A stretch of 64,000 nt of DNA from Peptococcaceae bacterium BRH_c4a. Lineage in GTDB: Bacteria; Bacillota; Desulfotomaculia; Desulfotomaculales; Desulfocucumaceae. Each line of letters begins with the position of its first letter. The first letter of the stretch is position 1. The stretch covers positions 1 through 64,000 of the forward strand of contig LADN01000035.1 in assembly GCA_000961585.1 (NCBI GenBank), written 5' to 3'. The notes under the pieces are model-generated. The model was not told the DNA's origin, made no database searches, and saw only the letters and a list, made by a program, of their open reading frames with translations. Both the position numbers and the translations under genes were made by a program. Positions 19,678 through 26,127 of this stretch are shown here, piece by piece.

Positions 19678-20187
19678 TTAACTCCCCTTGATGCCCATCA
19701 GATAAGCAAAAGCCTGTACAACCTTGCTTCTGCCTGAGTTTTCCCGGGCCTCTGCCTGCTTTTCACCCTTGGAGCTGTCCGGGCCGCTCACCACTGCGGC
19801 GGCATTATTCCTGCCGCCCTCTCTGGTTAGATCAGCCCTTACCACTACTACATCCTTACTGCCGGGCTTGACCATCTTCAACTTATTGGTTGCCATATAC
19901 TCAATCCTGTCCAGAGAATTGAGCCTGTCAACCTCTTCCTCCAGAGAGATGGTCTCCTGGCGAATGGTTGCCAAATCACTGCCCAGGCTATATGTCTTAT
20001 AACCTGCAACAAGCACCTGGGAATAGTAATAGGCAATGATCATGCCGGTAAGGAAGGTCAGCAATACCAGCCCTAAAAGAGAGAGCTTTCCTTTTCGGGG
20101 GAGCCGGCTCCGCCTGGGCTGCCGGTTCACCCGGCTGTCCTCTTCGGGCAGGCTGTAATGATCGTACCGCTCTTGCGCTACTACCAA
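19678..20187 (-). CDS. ftsL: FtsL-like septum protein
   Basis: A 169-residue bitopic protein: a basic cytoplasmic N terminus, one transmembrane helix (about 35-57), then a short leucine-zipper-like coiled coil (about 70-100). This is the FtsL/DivIC layout, and its place between rsmH and the PBP gene is where ftsL lies in Firmicutes. The C-terminal tail, rich in charged residues, is longer than usual. The start is TTG with GGAGGG upstream. Confidence 0.85.
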   Translation of the reverse strand: MVVAQERYDHYSLPEEDSRVNRQPRRSRLPRKGKLSLLGLVLLTFLTGMIIAYYYSQVLVAGYKTYSLGSDLATIRQETISLEEEVDRLNSLDRIEYMATNKLKMVKPGSKDVVVVRADLTREGGRNNAAAVVSGPDSSKGEKQAEARENSGRSKVVQAFAYLMGIKGS

Positions 20188-20294
20188 AGCTTATTCACCC
20201 TCCACCTTGTTTAGAACAGTAAGCATTATTCGGGGGCCTGACCAGACAGTGCAGTCCAACAATCCAAACCCCGAAGATAATCATCCTTACCGGC

Positions 20295-21260
20295 TTAAAC
20301 GCATTTTTCCGCTATCCTTAGACGGGCGCTCCTGGCCCTTGGGTTTTCCTCCAACTCCGCCGCCAAAGGAGTAATACCGCCAGACTTGACCAATCTCACC
20401 AGGGGCTTTTTCCCACAGACACATTGCGGGAAATCCCTGGGGCACATGCATTTCTGGGACATTTCCCGGAATGTTTCCTTGACAATACGATCCTCCAGGG
20501 AATGAAAAGTTATTACACAGGCGCGCCCCCCGGGCTTCAGGCGGTCCACCGCACCCCTGAGGGCGCCGCTTATAATTTCCAGCTCGTCATTTACAGCTAT
20601 GCGAAGGGCCTGGAAGGTTCTTTTGGCGGGGTGGGGCCCCTCCCTCCTGTATCTGGCAGGGATGGCGGCCTTTATAACATCCACCAGCTGGCCGGTGGTG
20701 ACAATGGGGGCCTTTTCCCTTTCCCGGACAATGAACAAGGCTATTCTTCCGGCAAATCGCTCTTCGCCATATTTACCAATTATGCGGGAAAGATACTCCT
20801 CGGACATGGAATTCACCAATTCTCCGGCGGTGATTCCGGTGTCCCTGTTCATACGCATGTCCAGGGGAGCGTTGCGCTGATAGCTGAAACCCCTTTCGGG
20901 GTTGTCAATCTGATATGAGCTTACCCCCAGGTCAAATAAAATACCATCCACCTGCTGAATACCCAGGCGGTCCAAAACCCCGGGCATATTTACAAAGTTG
21001 CTTTGCACCAGCGTTACCCTGTCCCCAAATTGAGCCAGCCTTCGGTAGGCCGCAGCTATGGCCTCACCGTCCTGGTCCAGGCCGATAAGCCTCCCTCCGG
21101 GCGATGACAGCTCTAAAATATCCTGGCTGTGACCGGCGCCACCCACGGTACAATCCACGTAGGCGCCGTTTTTTTTAATATTGAGGCCCTCCAGCACCTC
21201 CTTTAAAAGGACAGGCCGGTGCGAAAAACCATATTCTCCGTTTTCCGTATCAGGTGGCAT
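20295..21260 (-). CDS. rsmH: 16S rRNA (cytosine-1402 N4) methyltransferase RsmH
   Basis: SAM-dependent methyltransferase (formerly MraW) acting on C1402 of 16S rRNA. The sequence shows the entry motif [13 protein letters not shown], the SAM loop [22 protein letters not shown] and the C-terminal [14 protein letters not shown]. It also has a C-terminal cysteine cluster ([14 protein letters not shown]). The 321 residues fit the family. It is the second gene of the dcw cluster. Confidence 0.97.
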   Translation of the reverse strand: MPPDTENGEYGFSHRPVLLKEVLEGLNIKKNGAYVDCTVGGAGHSQDILELSSPGGRLIGLDQDGEAIAAAYRRLAQFGDRVTLVQSNFVNMPGVLDRLGIQQVDGILFDLGVSSYQIDNPERGFSYQRNAPLDMRMNRDTGITAGELVNSMSEEYLSRIIGKYGEERFAGRIALFIVREREKAPIVTTGQLVDVIKAAIPARYRREGPHPAKRTFQALRIAVNDELEIISGALRGAVDRLKPGGRACVITFHSLEDRIVKETFREMSQKCMCPRDFPQCVCGKKPLVRLVKSGGITPLAAELEENPRARSARLRIAEKCV

Positions 21261-21277
21261 TATTCAAATCCCACACC

Positions 21278-21715
21278 TCATATACCCAGATCAAATTCCT
21301 CAATCTTTTCAGCGATTTGCTCGGCCGAGGCCGACGCCGTCCGGCTGTATTCCTCCCAACGCTGCCGGGACCAAATCTCCACCCTGGAAGATATGCCTAT
21401 TATCATGGTTTCCTTTTCCAGTCCGGCATATTCCCTCAAACTGGAGGGGATCAATATTCTTCCCTGTTTGTCCACATCACACTCAGTTGCCCCTGAGAAA
21501 AAAAACCGCATAAAGGCCCGGGTATCCGCCTTGGTAAAGGGAAGGGAACGCATTTTTTGCTCAATGGCCGTCCATTCCTTGGGAGGATAAACAAACAGGC
21601 ATCCGTCCAATCCCTTCGTCAAGATGAATGTATCACCCAGGCCTTCGCGGAAGCGGGCAGGTATAAAAAGCCGGCCTTTTGAATCGATGCTATGCTGGTA
21701 TTCACCTATGAACAA
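21278..21715 (-). CDS. mraZ: Transcriptional regulator MraZ
   Basis: A 145-residue protein with two SpoVT/AbrB-like halves; the typical segments are [14 protein letters not shown] and [16 protein letters not shown]. MraZ forms a ring and represses the dcw promoter by binding repeated boxes. Here such boxes lie immediately upstream (21724-21783). Translation starts at TTG, and the last box overlaps the GGGGTG ribosome site. It is the first gene of the cluster. Confidence 0.96.
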   Translation of the reverse strand: MFIGEYQHSIDSKGRLFIPARFREGLGDTFILTKGLDGCLFVYPPKEWTAIEQKMRSLPFTKADTRAFMRFFFSGATECDVDKQGRILIPSSLREYAGLEKETMIIGISSRVEIWSRQRWEEYSRTASASAEQIAEKIEEFDLGI

Positions 21716-21723
21716 TATCTTTC

Positions 21724-21783
21724 ACCCCACCAATAGCCACCGATTCACCACTTTGATCCACTTTAAGTCACTTTCCCCCACTT
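21724..21783 (-). promoter_or_regulatory. Six MraZ operator boxes with 10-bp period
   Basis: On the minus strand six direct repeats follow one another exactly every 10 bp: AAGTGGGGGA, AAGTGACTTA, AAGTGGATCA, AAGTGGTGAA, TCGGTGGCTA, TTGGTGGGGT. The core and spacing match known MraZ boxes (TGGGN with 5-bp spacers in E. coli, AAAGTG boxes in Mollicutes). A possible -10 (TAGAAT, 21784-21789) touches the first box, which suits autorepression. Confidence 0.85.
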
Positions 21784-21850
21784 ATTCTATCCAGCACACA
21801 GTATTTCCTTCTTTTCTCAAGAAAATTTTTTATCATTTAAAATAAAAATA

Positions 21851-21884
21851 ACCGCCTTGCCGGCGGTGCCGTCTTGCAGACGGC
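21851..21884. repeat. Two tandem hairpins with TTGCM loops
   Basis: ACCGCC-TTGCC-GGCGGT is followed directly by GCCGTC-TTGCA-GACGGC. The first hairpin matches the terminator hairpin at 22319-22333, so R1 copy 2 is bracketed by similar stems. They could end minus-strand transcripts that pass the toxin-antitoxin locus. Confidence 0.6.
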
Positions 21885-21890
21885 GGAATC

Positions 21891-21911
21891 CAGAAGCCAG
21901 AAGCCAGAATT
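21891..21911. repeat. 7-bp tandem repeat at the edge of R1 copy 2
   Basis: Three units of period 7 (CAGAAGC, CAGAAGC, CAGAATT). Confidence 0.7.
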
Positions 21912-22295
21912 GTGACAGCCTGCCTTAAAAGCGACCCTCAAGCGACCCCACAGCGACATGCAGTGAGGGGGAGTGATTTAAGTCCGTGCGGAATGTACCG
22001 GAGGCTGCTACTGTCTCTTAACGACCGAGCCTACGTAATGCCGAGCCGGCTGCAGGACGCAGCCGGAAGCCGGAATCGATGCAAGGATGCGGCGTTGGAG
22101 GCGGTCGGCATTCCGTTGGCGACCGAGTCTAGAGACAGTTGCAGCAGGAGGTAATGCAGGCCGGACTTAAATCGCTCCGCCTACCCATTAGCGACAATGC
22201 AGCGACCCTCAAGTGACCCAGGAGCGACCCCGGAAAAACTCTGGGCTGCATAAAAATGCTTTGGCGATTTAGCGCTTTAATACTTTAATATGGCA
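21912..22295. repeat. Long inverted-repeat element R1, copy 2
   Basis: This copy is complete. The left arm (about 21968-22043) pairs imperfectly but along most of its length with the right arm (about 22103-22178). Both arms share the core GATTTAAGTCCG near the base, CTGTCTCT mid-stem and AATGCCGA near the loop. Flanks carry the direct repeat GCGACCCTCAAG. It ends in a period-8 tract (22264-22295) and a minus-strand terminator. A structured RNA or a non-autonomous mobile element are both possible. Confidence 0.8.
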
Positions 22296-22311
22296 CATGC
22301 TTTCCTAGGCG

Positions 22312-22333
22312 AAAAAACCCGCCTTGCCGGCGG
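22312..22333 (-). terminator. Terminator after the relE-type toxin gene
   Basis: On the minus strand the stem CCGCC/GGCGG is followed by G and six T. It lies 56 bases after the toxin stop codon. Confidence 0.75.
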
Positions 22334-22388
22334 TGATAGCGATGACGGGGTATGCTTATGCTGCCCGGCCTCCAGCCTTTTGTACCTG

Positions 22389-22706
22389 CTAAAGTAAATT
22401 TTCGTACTGCTGTGCGCCATAAAGCACACGCATAATAACAACCTGTTTTTCTGCCTCGTCAATCAGGTAAAAGACAATATAGTTTTTTACAGTCAGCTTA
22501 CGGTAGCCACGGCTGCTTAGAATATCATCCGTAACAGTGCTGCCCGAATAAGGAAAATCCTTGAGCCTCATGATTGAGGTTTCGATATCATCCATCAGGT
22601 CATTGGCGGCTTTTGGGGCAGCAAGGTGTTCTGAAATATGCCGGTATATCCCGTCTAAATCATCATTGGTGATTTGGGTAAACTTCAGCTTATAACTATT
22701 TTCCAT
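22389..22706 (-). CDS. RelE/ParE-family toxin
   Basis: A 105-residue protein with the RelE/ParE fold signature: an N-terminal FTQITNDDLDGIYRHISE helix, the segment MRLKDFPYSGS, RGYRKLTVKNYIVFYLI, and C-terminal VVIMRVLYGAQQYENLL. Members act as mRNA interferases on the ribosome or as gyrase inhibitors; the sequence does not decide which. It overlaps its antitoxin gene by 11 bases. Confidence 0.9.
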   Translation of the reverse strand: MENSYKLKFTQITNDDLDGIYRHISEHLAAPKAANDLMDDIETSIMRLKDFPYSGSTVTDDILSSRGYRKLTVKNYIVFYLIDEAEKQVVIMRVLYGAQQYENLL

Positions 22707-22959
22707 ACTTTTCTCTCAAACGCTTGAATACCTGCTCGCCTTCTAACAGGGGAACACCGTCTGCAATTTGCTTTTCGGCTTTGCCCAGCTTTTTATAAAC
22801 ATCCGCAAGCGCTAACTGTCTTTCATAGGTTTCCATGCTCATAATCACTAAATCGCCATATCCGTTTTTAGTGATGAACACAGGTTCCGATTGGTTGTGA
22901 CAAATTTCTGAAATTTTGCTTGTATTCCTTAATTCAGCTATTGGCCTTATCTGTGGCAT
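22696..22959 (-). CDS. Phd/YefM-family antitoxin
   Basis: An 87-residue partner of the RelE-type toxin. The N-terminal domain has the Phd/YefM signature (IRPIAELRN, EPVFITKNGYGDLVIMSMETYE) that binds DNA as a dimer. The C-terminal half, VPLLEGEQVFKRLREKYGK, would wrap the toxin. An inverted repeat overlapping its promoter suits autorepression. Confidence 0.9.
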   Translation of the reverse strand: MPQIRPIAELRNTSKISEICHNQSEPVFITKNGYGDLVIMSMETYERQLALADVYKKLGKAEKQIADGVPLLEGEQVFKRLREKYGK

Positions 22960-22979
22960 AAAATCAACTCCCTTGCCAT

Positions 22980-23020
22980 AATCACAACATAATTATAGCA
23001 TAATAATGTTGTGATTTCAA
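22980..23020 (-). promoter_or_regulatory. Toxin-antitoxin promoter with overlapping operator
   Basis: On the minus strand a -35 TTGAAA (23015-23020) and a -10 TATAAT (22992-22997) are 17 bp apart. Perfect 11-bp inverted repeats (AATCACAACAT at 22980-22990 and its complement at 23006-23016) flank the -10 and overlap the -35, as expected for antitoxin autorepression. Confidence 0.85.
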
Positions 23021-23214
23021 ACAGACAAGCGGGGATGGTTCTTGCCTTGTCTGGTATAATTTGCCATATGCAGTTATTGCCAACAACAATTTAGCTTACT
23101 TCCTTCTGTACCAGTCCATCATTGCCAGAATTAAGTGCAGACACCATAATTGTCCTCCGTTGCACATTGTGCTACATTGTGTTATATTTTTATTAAGCGG
23201 AGGCGTGCCAAACA

Positions 23215-23520
23215 ATGAAAATTAGTAAAATTCGGTGGACACGGGACCGTGTAGATCATATTGCAAAACATAGAATAATGCCTCACGAAGTTGAAGAAGC
23301 CGCCTTTGATGATCCTTTTTCTATTGTAAAAAAAGTGGGGATTTCTATCCGTAATCGAAATGAATATATTTACCGTCTCTTGGGTAAATCTGAAGCAGGA
23401 AAGTATATTGCTTTCTTCTTTATACCAAAAAATAATGGAATCGCCTACCCTGTTACAGCCAGGGAAATGGATCAATCTGAGAGGAGGTTTTATAACCTTG
23501 TCCGAAGCAAGAAAAGTTAA
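23215..23520 (+). CDS. BrnT-family toxin
   Basis: A 101-residue protein resembling BrnT/DUF497 ribonuclease toxins: N-terminal WTRDRVDHIAKHRIMPHEVEEAAFDDP, then a strand-rich core (RNEYIYRLLGKSEAGKYIAFFFI) and VTAREMDQSERRFYN near the end, where BrnT carries conserved R, E and R residues. It is followed by an overlapping antitoxin gene, the usual brnTA order. It is divergent from the RelBE-type pair. Confidence 0.88.
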   Translation: MKISKIRWTRDRVDHIAKHRIMPHEVEEAAFDDPFSIVKKVGISIRNRNEYIYRLLGKSEAGKYIAFFFIPKNNGIAYPVTAREMDQSERRFYNLVRSKKS

Positions 23521-23794
23521 AAAGAGGACTAAACCAAAATTTAATAACATAGACGAAATAGCAGATTTTTTTGACCTCACCGACAGTCGGGAATTGGATT
23601 GGGAAGATACTAAACTAAAGTTTGAAAGACCTAAAATGAAACACGTCTCTATACGGATCCCTGAAGAAGATTTGATAATTATTCGTGAAAGAGCAAGTGA
23701 TCTCGGAATAGGACATACAGCGATGATAAGGATGATTCTTCACCGATCCGTTAATCAGAACAGAAAAAGCAGAAAGCTGCGAAAACTTTTATAG
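23498..23794 (+). CDS. CopG/BrnA-type ribbon-helix-helix antitoxin
   Basis: About 98 residues if translation starts at TTG 23498, which follows AGGAGG by 10 bases; the frame is open further upstream. The C-terminal part MKHVSIRIPEEDLIIIRERASDLGIGH is a ribbon-helix-helix DNA-binding motif as in CopG antitoxins. The N-terminal half with DFFDLTDSRELDWED would bind the toxin. It overlaps the toxin gene by 23 bases. Confidence 0.85.
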   Translation: MSEARKVKKRTKPKFNNIDEIADFFDLTDSRELDWEDTKLKFERPKMKHVSIRIPEEDLIIIRERASDLGIGHTAMIRMILHRSVNQNRKSRKLRKLL

Positions 23795-23878
23795 CAATTA
23801 ATCCGTGGGCTAGAGGTGACATGCATTTGCAAGGGCTTAGCTTTACTGAATGGTGGAAATCTGTGCAACAGGGGACGG

Positions 23879-24682
23879 TTATATCCGGGCCTTGATCCTC
23901 TTCCTTTCCCTGAAAAGGGTTACCTCCCGGTAACCGGCCTCTCTCAGAAGCGCTGCTGCCTCGTTAAAATTTGCCCCCACCAGATCCGGGCAGTGGGCAT
24001 CCGATCCGGTTGACACAGGTACTCCTTCACTGCGGCAAAGCCTTAGAAACTCAAGGGACGGATAAATCTCACCAGCCGGAACCCTGAGGCCGGAAGTGTT
24101 TACCTCCACGCATACCCCGGTCTGGGCAAAGGCCCTGGCAGCCTGCCGATATAGTTCCAGCGGGGCCGGACTCAGGCGATAACCAAATTTTTTCACCAGG
24201 TCCGGATGGGCAATAACATCAAAAAGTCCTGACTTTGCTGAGCCGCATATAAGATCAAAATATTGCCGGTAAATCTCCCCCAGATCACGCCTGCTGTATT
24301 CATCGGTCAGGCCGGGATTGTCGAACCCCCACCCGTCAATATAGTGCACCGACCCGATGATGTAATCAAAGGGGTATTCCGATATAAATTTTGCCGCCTC
24401 TTTTTCCCACCCCGGTATATAATCCACCTCCACCCCCAGGCCAATGCCAATGGAAGGGTTGGTCTCCCGGAGCTGCAATACCCGGGACACATATCCGGGA
24501 AAACTGGTCTCATCCATGGCCAGTCCGGCATCCCTCAGGTGGGCCGCGAGCCAGTACATGGGCACATGATCTGAAAATCCTATTTCGGGAAGACCCTTTT
24601 TGAGGGCCTCTTCCACATAACCGGTCATTTCTCCGCTGGCATGGCCGCAAAGGGAGGTGTGCATATGATAATCAGGCATCAT
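23879..24682 (-). CDS. PHP-domain histidinol-phosphatase (HisJ-like)
   Basis: A 267-residue PHP-superfamily phosphoesterase. The metal-binding residues appear in DYHMHTSLCGHASG near the N terminus, GFSDHVPM, IIGSVHYIDGWGF, VIAHPDLVKKFGY and GSDAHCPDLVG. This pattern fits HisJ/HisK histidinol-phosphate phosphatases of Firmicutes, the last phosphate-removing step of histidine synthesis, but no his genes are near, so the substrate is uncertain. The ATG overlaps the previous stop (ATGA). Confidence 0.85.
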   Translation of the reverse strand: MMPDYHMHTSLCGHASGEMTGYVEEALKKGLPEIGFSDHVPMYWLAAHLRDAGLAMDETSFPGYVSRVLQLRETNPSIGIGLGVEVDYIPGWEKEAAKFISEYPFDYIIGSVHYIDGWGFDNPGLTDEYSRRDLGEIYRQYFDLICGSAKSGLFDVIAHPDLVKKFGYRLSPAPLELYRQAARAFAQTGVCVEVNTSGLRVPAGEIYPSLEFLRLCRSEGVPVSTGSDAHCPDLVGANFNEAAALLREAGYREVTLFRERKRIKARI

Positions 24683-25755
24683 CCCCGGGCCAACTCCCTG
24701 ACCGCACCGGAAACTTCCCGGGCCAGGCTGTATATATGGACGGCCAGGGCGGGGTCCAAAAGCCCTGTTCCACAGGCCGGAGTAATCATTGTGCGCATCA
24801 GCAGATCATGCCGGGGTATTCCCCTTTGCAACAGTTGATCCCATAAATCATGGAGTCTTTTTACCAGGCTTTCACAGTTTTCATCAAAGGCCTTTTCGTT
24901 GGTGGGCACTATCCCCTGGGCCAGGATACCACCCCTTTGAATAAAGTCTTTCAATTCAGGGGCGAAGGGTATAAGGGATTCTCCGAAATTATAGGCATCA
25001 AGATTTACTATGTCCAGACGGCACTGATAGAGTATAGACCAGTCTATGGCATCGCATGAGTGAACCCCGCACAGAGCCCCCGCAGCGTGAATCTGTTCGG
25101 ATATCTCATTGAGATCCCTTTCAATCATCTCCCTGCTAACCGTTATATACCCCGACTTGCCATACACGCTTATACCGGGCTCATCCACAAATATTATGGC
25201 CGGCCTGCCCAGGGAGGACAATTTTTGGGCCTGCCAGCGGCCGTGCAGCGCCAGTGTTTTTACCAGAACATCCCTCAGTTGATCCTCATAATATGCCAGC
25301 CTTCCCTTGTCGTCCTTCAACTGAAAGCCTATGGTAAGAGGACCGGCCAGATGACCCTTGAAAAAAATTGCCTCCTGGGGCCCCTTTTCATGCACATGTT
25401 TAATAAAGGCATAAAAACCCGAGGCGGCCTTTTCCGGCAGCGCAAAAGCCTCCAGCGCCCCGGCATCCCCTTCCATGGCCGCCATGTAAAGGGTGTAGAA
25501 CTCCGCAAGGCACTCTGCCCACCGGTGGTTTTCGGTATCAAAAAAGGCCCTGTTATTTTCAATGGTGATCAGCCCCATATTTACCAAAGGTGACAGAAAC
25601 TGAAAAACAAAACCTTCCTGGGGACCTTTTTGGGGCATCTGGGGCCAATAGGGTATTTCTGGCGTATTACTAAAAATAAGAGACAGGGCCCGATCCGAGT
25701 CTGCGTAAGGGACACTGCCTATGCCGGTAAGCAGCCCCGCCGGTTTAAAATCCAC
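24679..25755 (-). CDS. MetE/UroD-superfamily methyltransferase-like protein
   Basis: A 358-residue protein like the C-terminal half of cobalamin-independent methionine synthase. The Zn-ligand-like residues are in CGVHSCDAIDWS (His, Cys) and TPACGTGLLDP (Cys), and IIFVDEPGISVYG supplies the usual acidic residue. It lacks the N-terminal domain of full MetE. Stand-alone proteins of this type occur widely in anaerobes and may use a methyl-corrinoid or other methyl donor. It forms a two-gene unit with the PHP protein. Confidence 0.75.
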   Translation of the reverse strand: MDFKPAGLLTGIGSVPYADSDRALSLIFSNTPEIPYWPQMPQKGPQEGFVFQFLSPLVNMGLITIENNRAFFDTENHRWAECLAEFYTLYMAAMEGDAGALEAFALPEKAASGFYAFIKHVHEKGPQEAIFFKGHLAGPLTIGFQLKDDKGRLAYYEDQLRDVLVKTLALHGRWQAQKLSSLGRPAIIFVDEPGISVYGKSGYITVSREMIERDLNEISEQIHAAGALCGVHSCDAIDWSILYQCRLDIVNLDAYNFGESLIPFAPELKDFIQRGGILAQGIVPTNEKAFDENCESLVKRLHDLWDQLLQRGIPRHDLLMRTMITPACGTGLLDPALAVHIYSLAREVSGAVRELARG

Positions 25756-26127
25756 TTAAAACACCACCTCATCAATGTTTTGCGCCACAACAGAAAACAC
25801 TGGACTTTTCAGCCCAATGTTAACAGGTACTGACAATTAAAGCTATTATATCCCAGACCACCGGTGCAGTAAAGAACCCTCCCTGCGGGCGGGTTAGAAT
25901 TCAGAATCCAGACAACCGGGCCGCAAAAAAACGGCCATCAAAGAGAATGAAAATTTGCCACAGAGGACACAGAGGGCACTGAGAAGTAATTATAGTGGCT
26001 TTTTTATAATTATAATTTGAACCTTTTTCAACCGGTCTATTTCATACTTTGTGTTTTTTTAATCTCTGTGTTCTTCTTAACCCCTCTGTGATCTCTGTGG
26101 CTAATAAAGCTTATAGCTTATGGCTTT
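25756..26127. repeat. 372-bp gap with heptamers and inverted CACAGAGG repeats
   Basis: No gene seen. At 25897-25914 AGAATTC and AGAATCC repeat with period 7. At 25958-25986 a 9-bp-period CACAGAGG-type array occurs, and at 26071-26100 the same array lies in inverted orientation, so the two could pair. At 26108-26128 AGCTTAT repeats with period 7 up to the stop codon of the next gene. The word GAGAATGAAAA (25943) recurs near 30327 and 62270. Confidence 0.7.
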
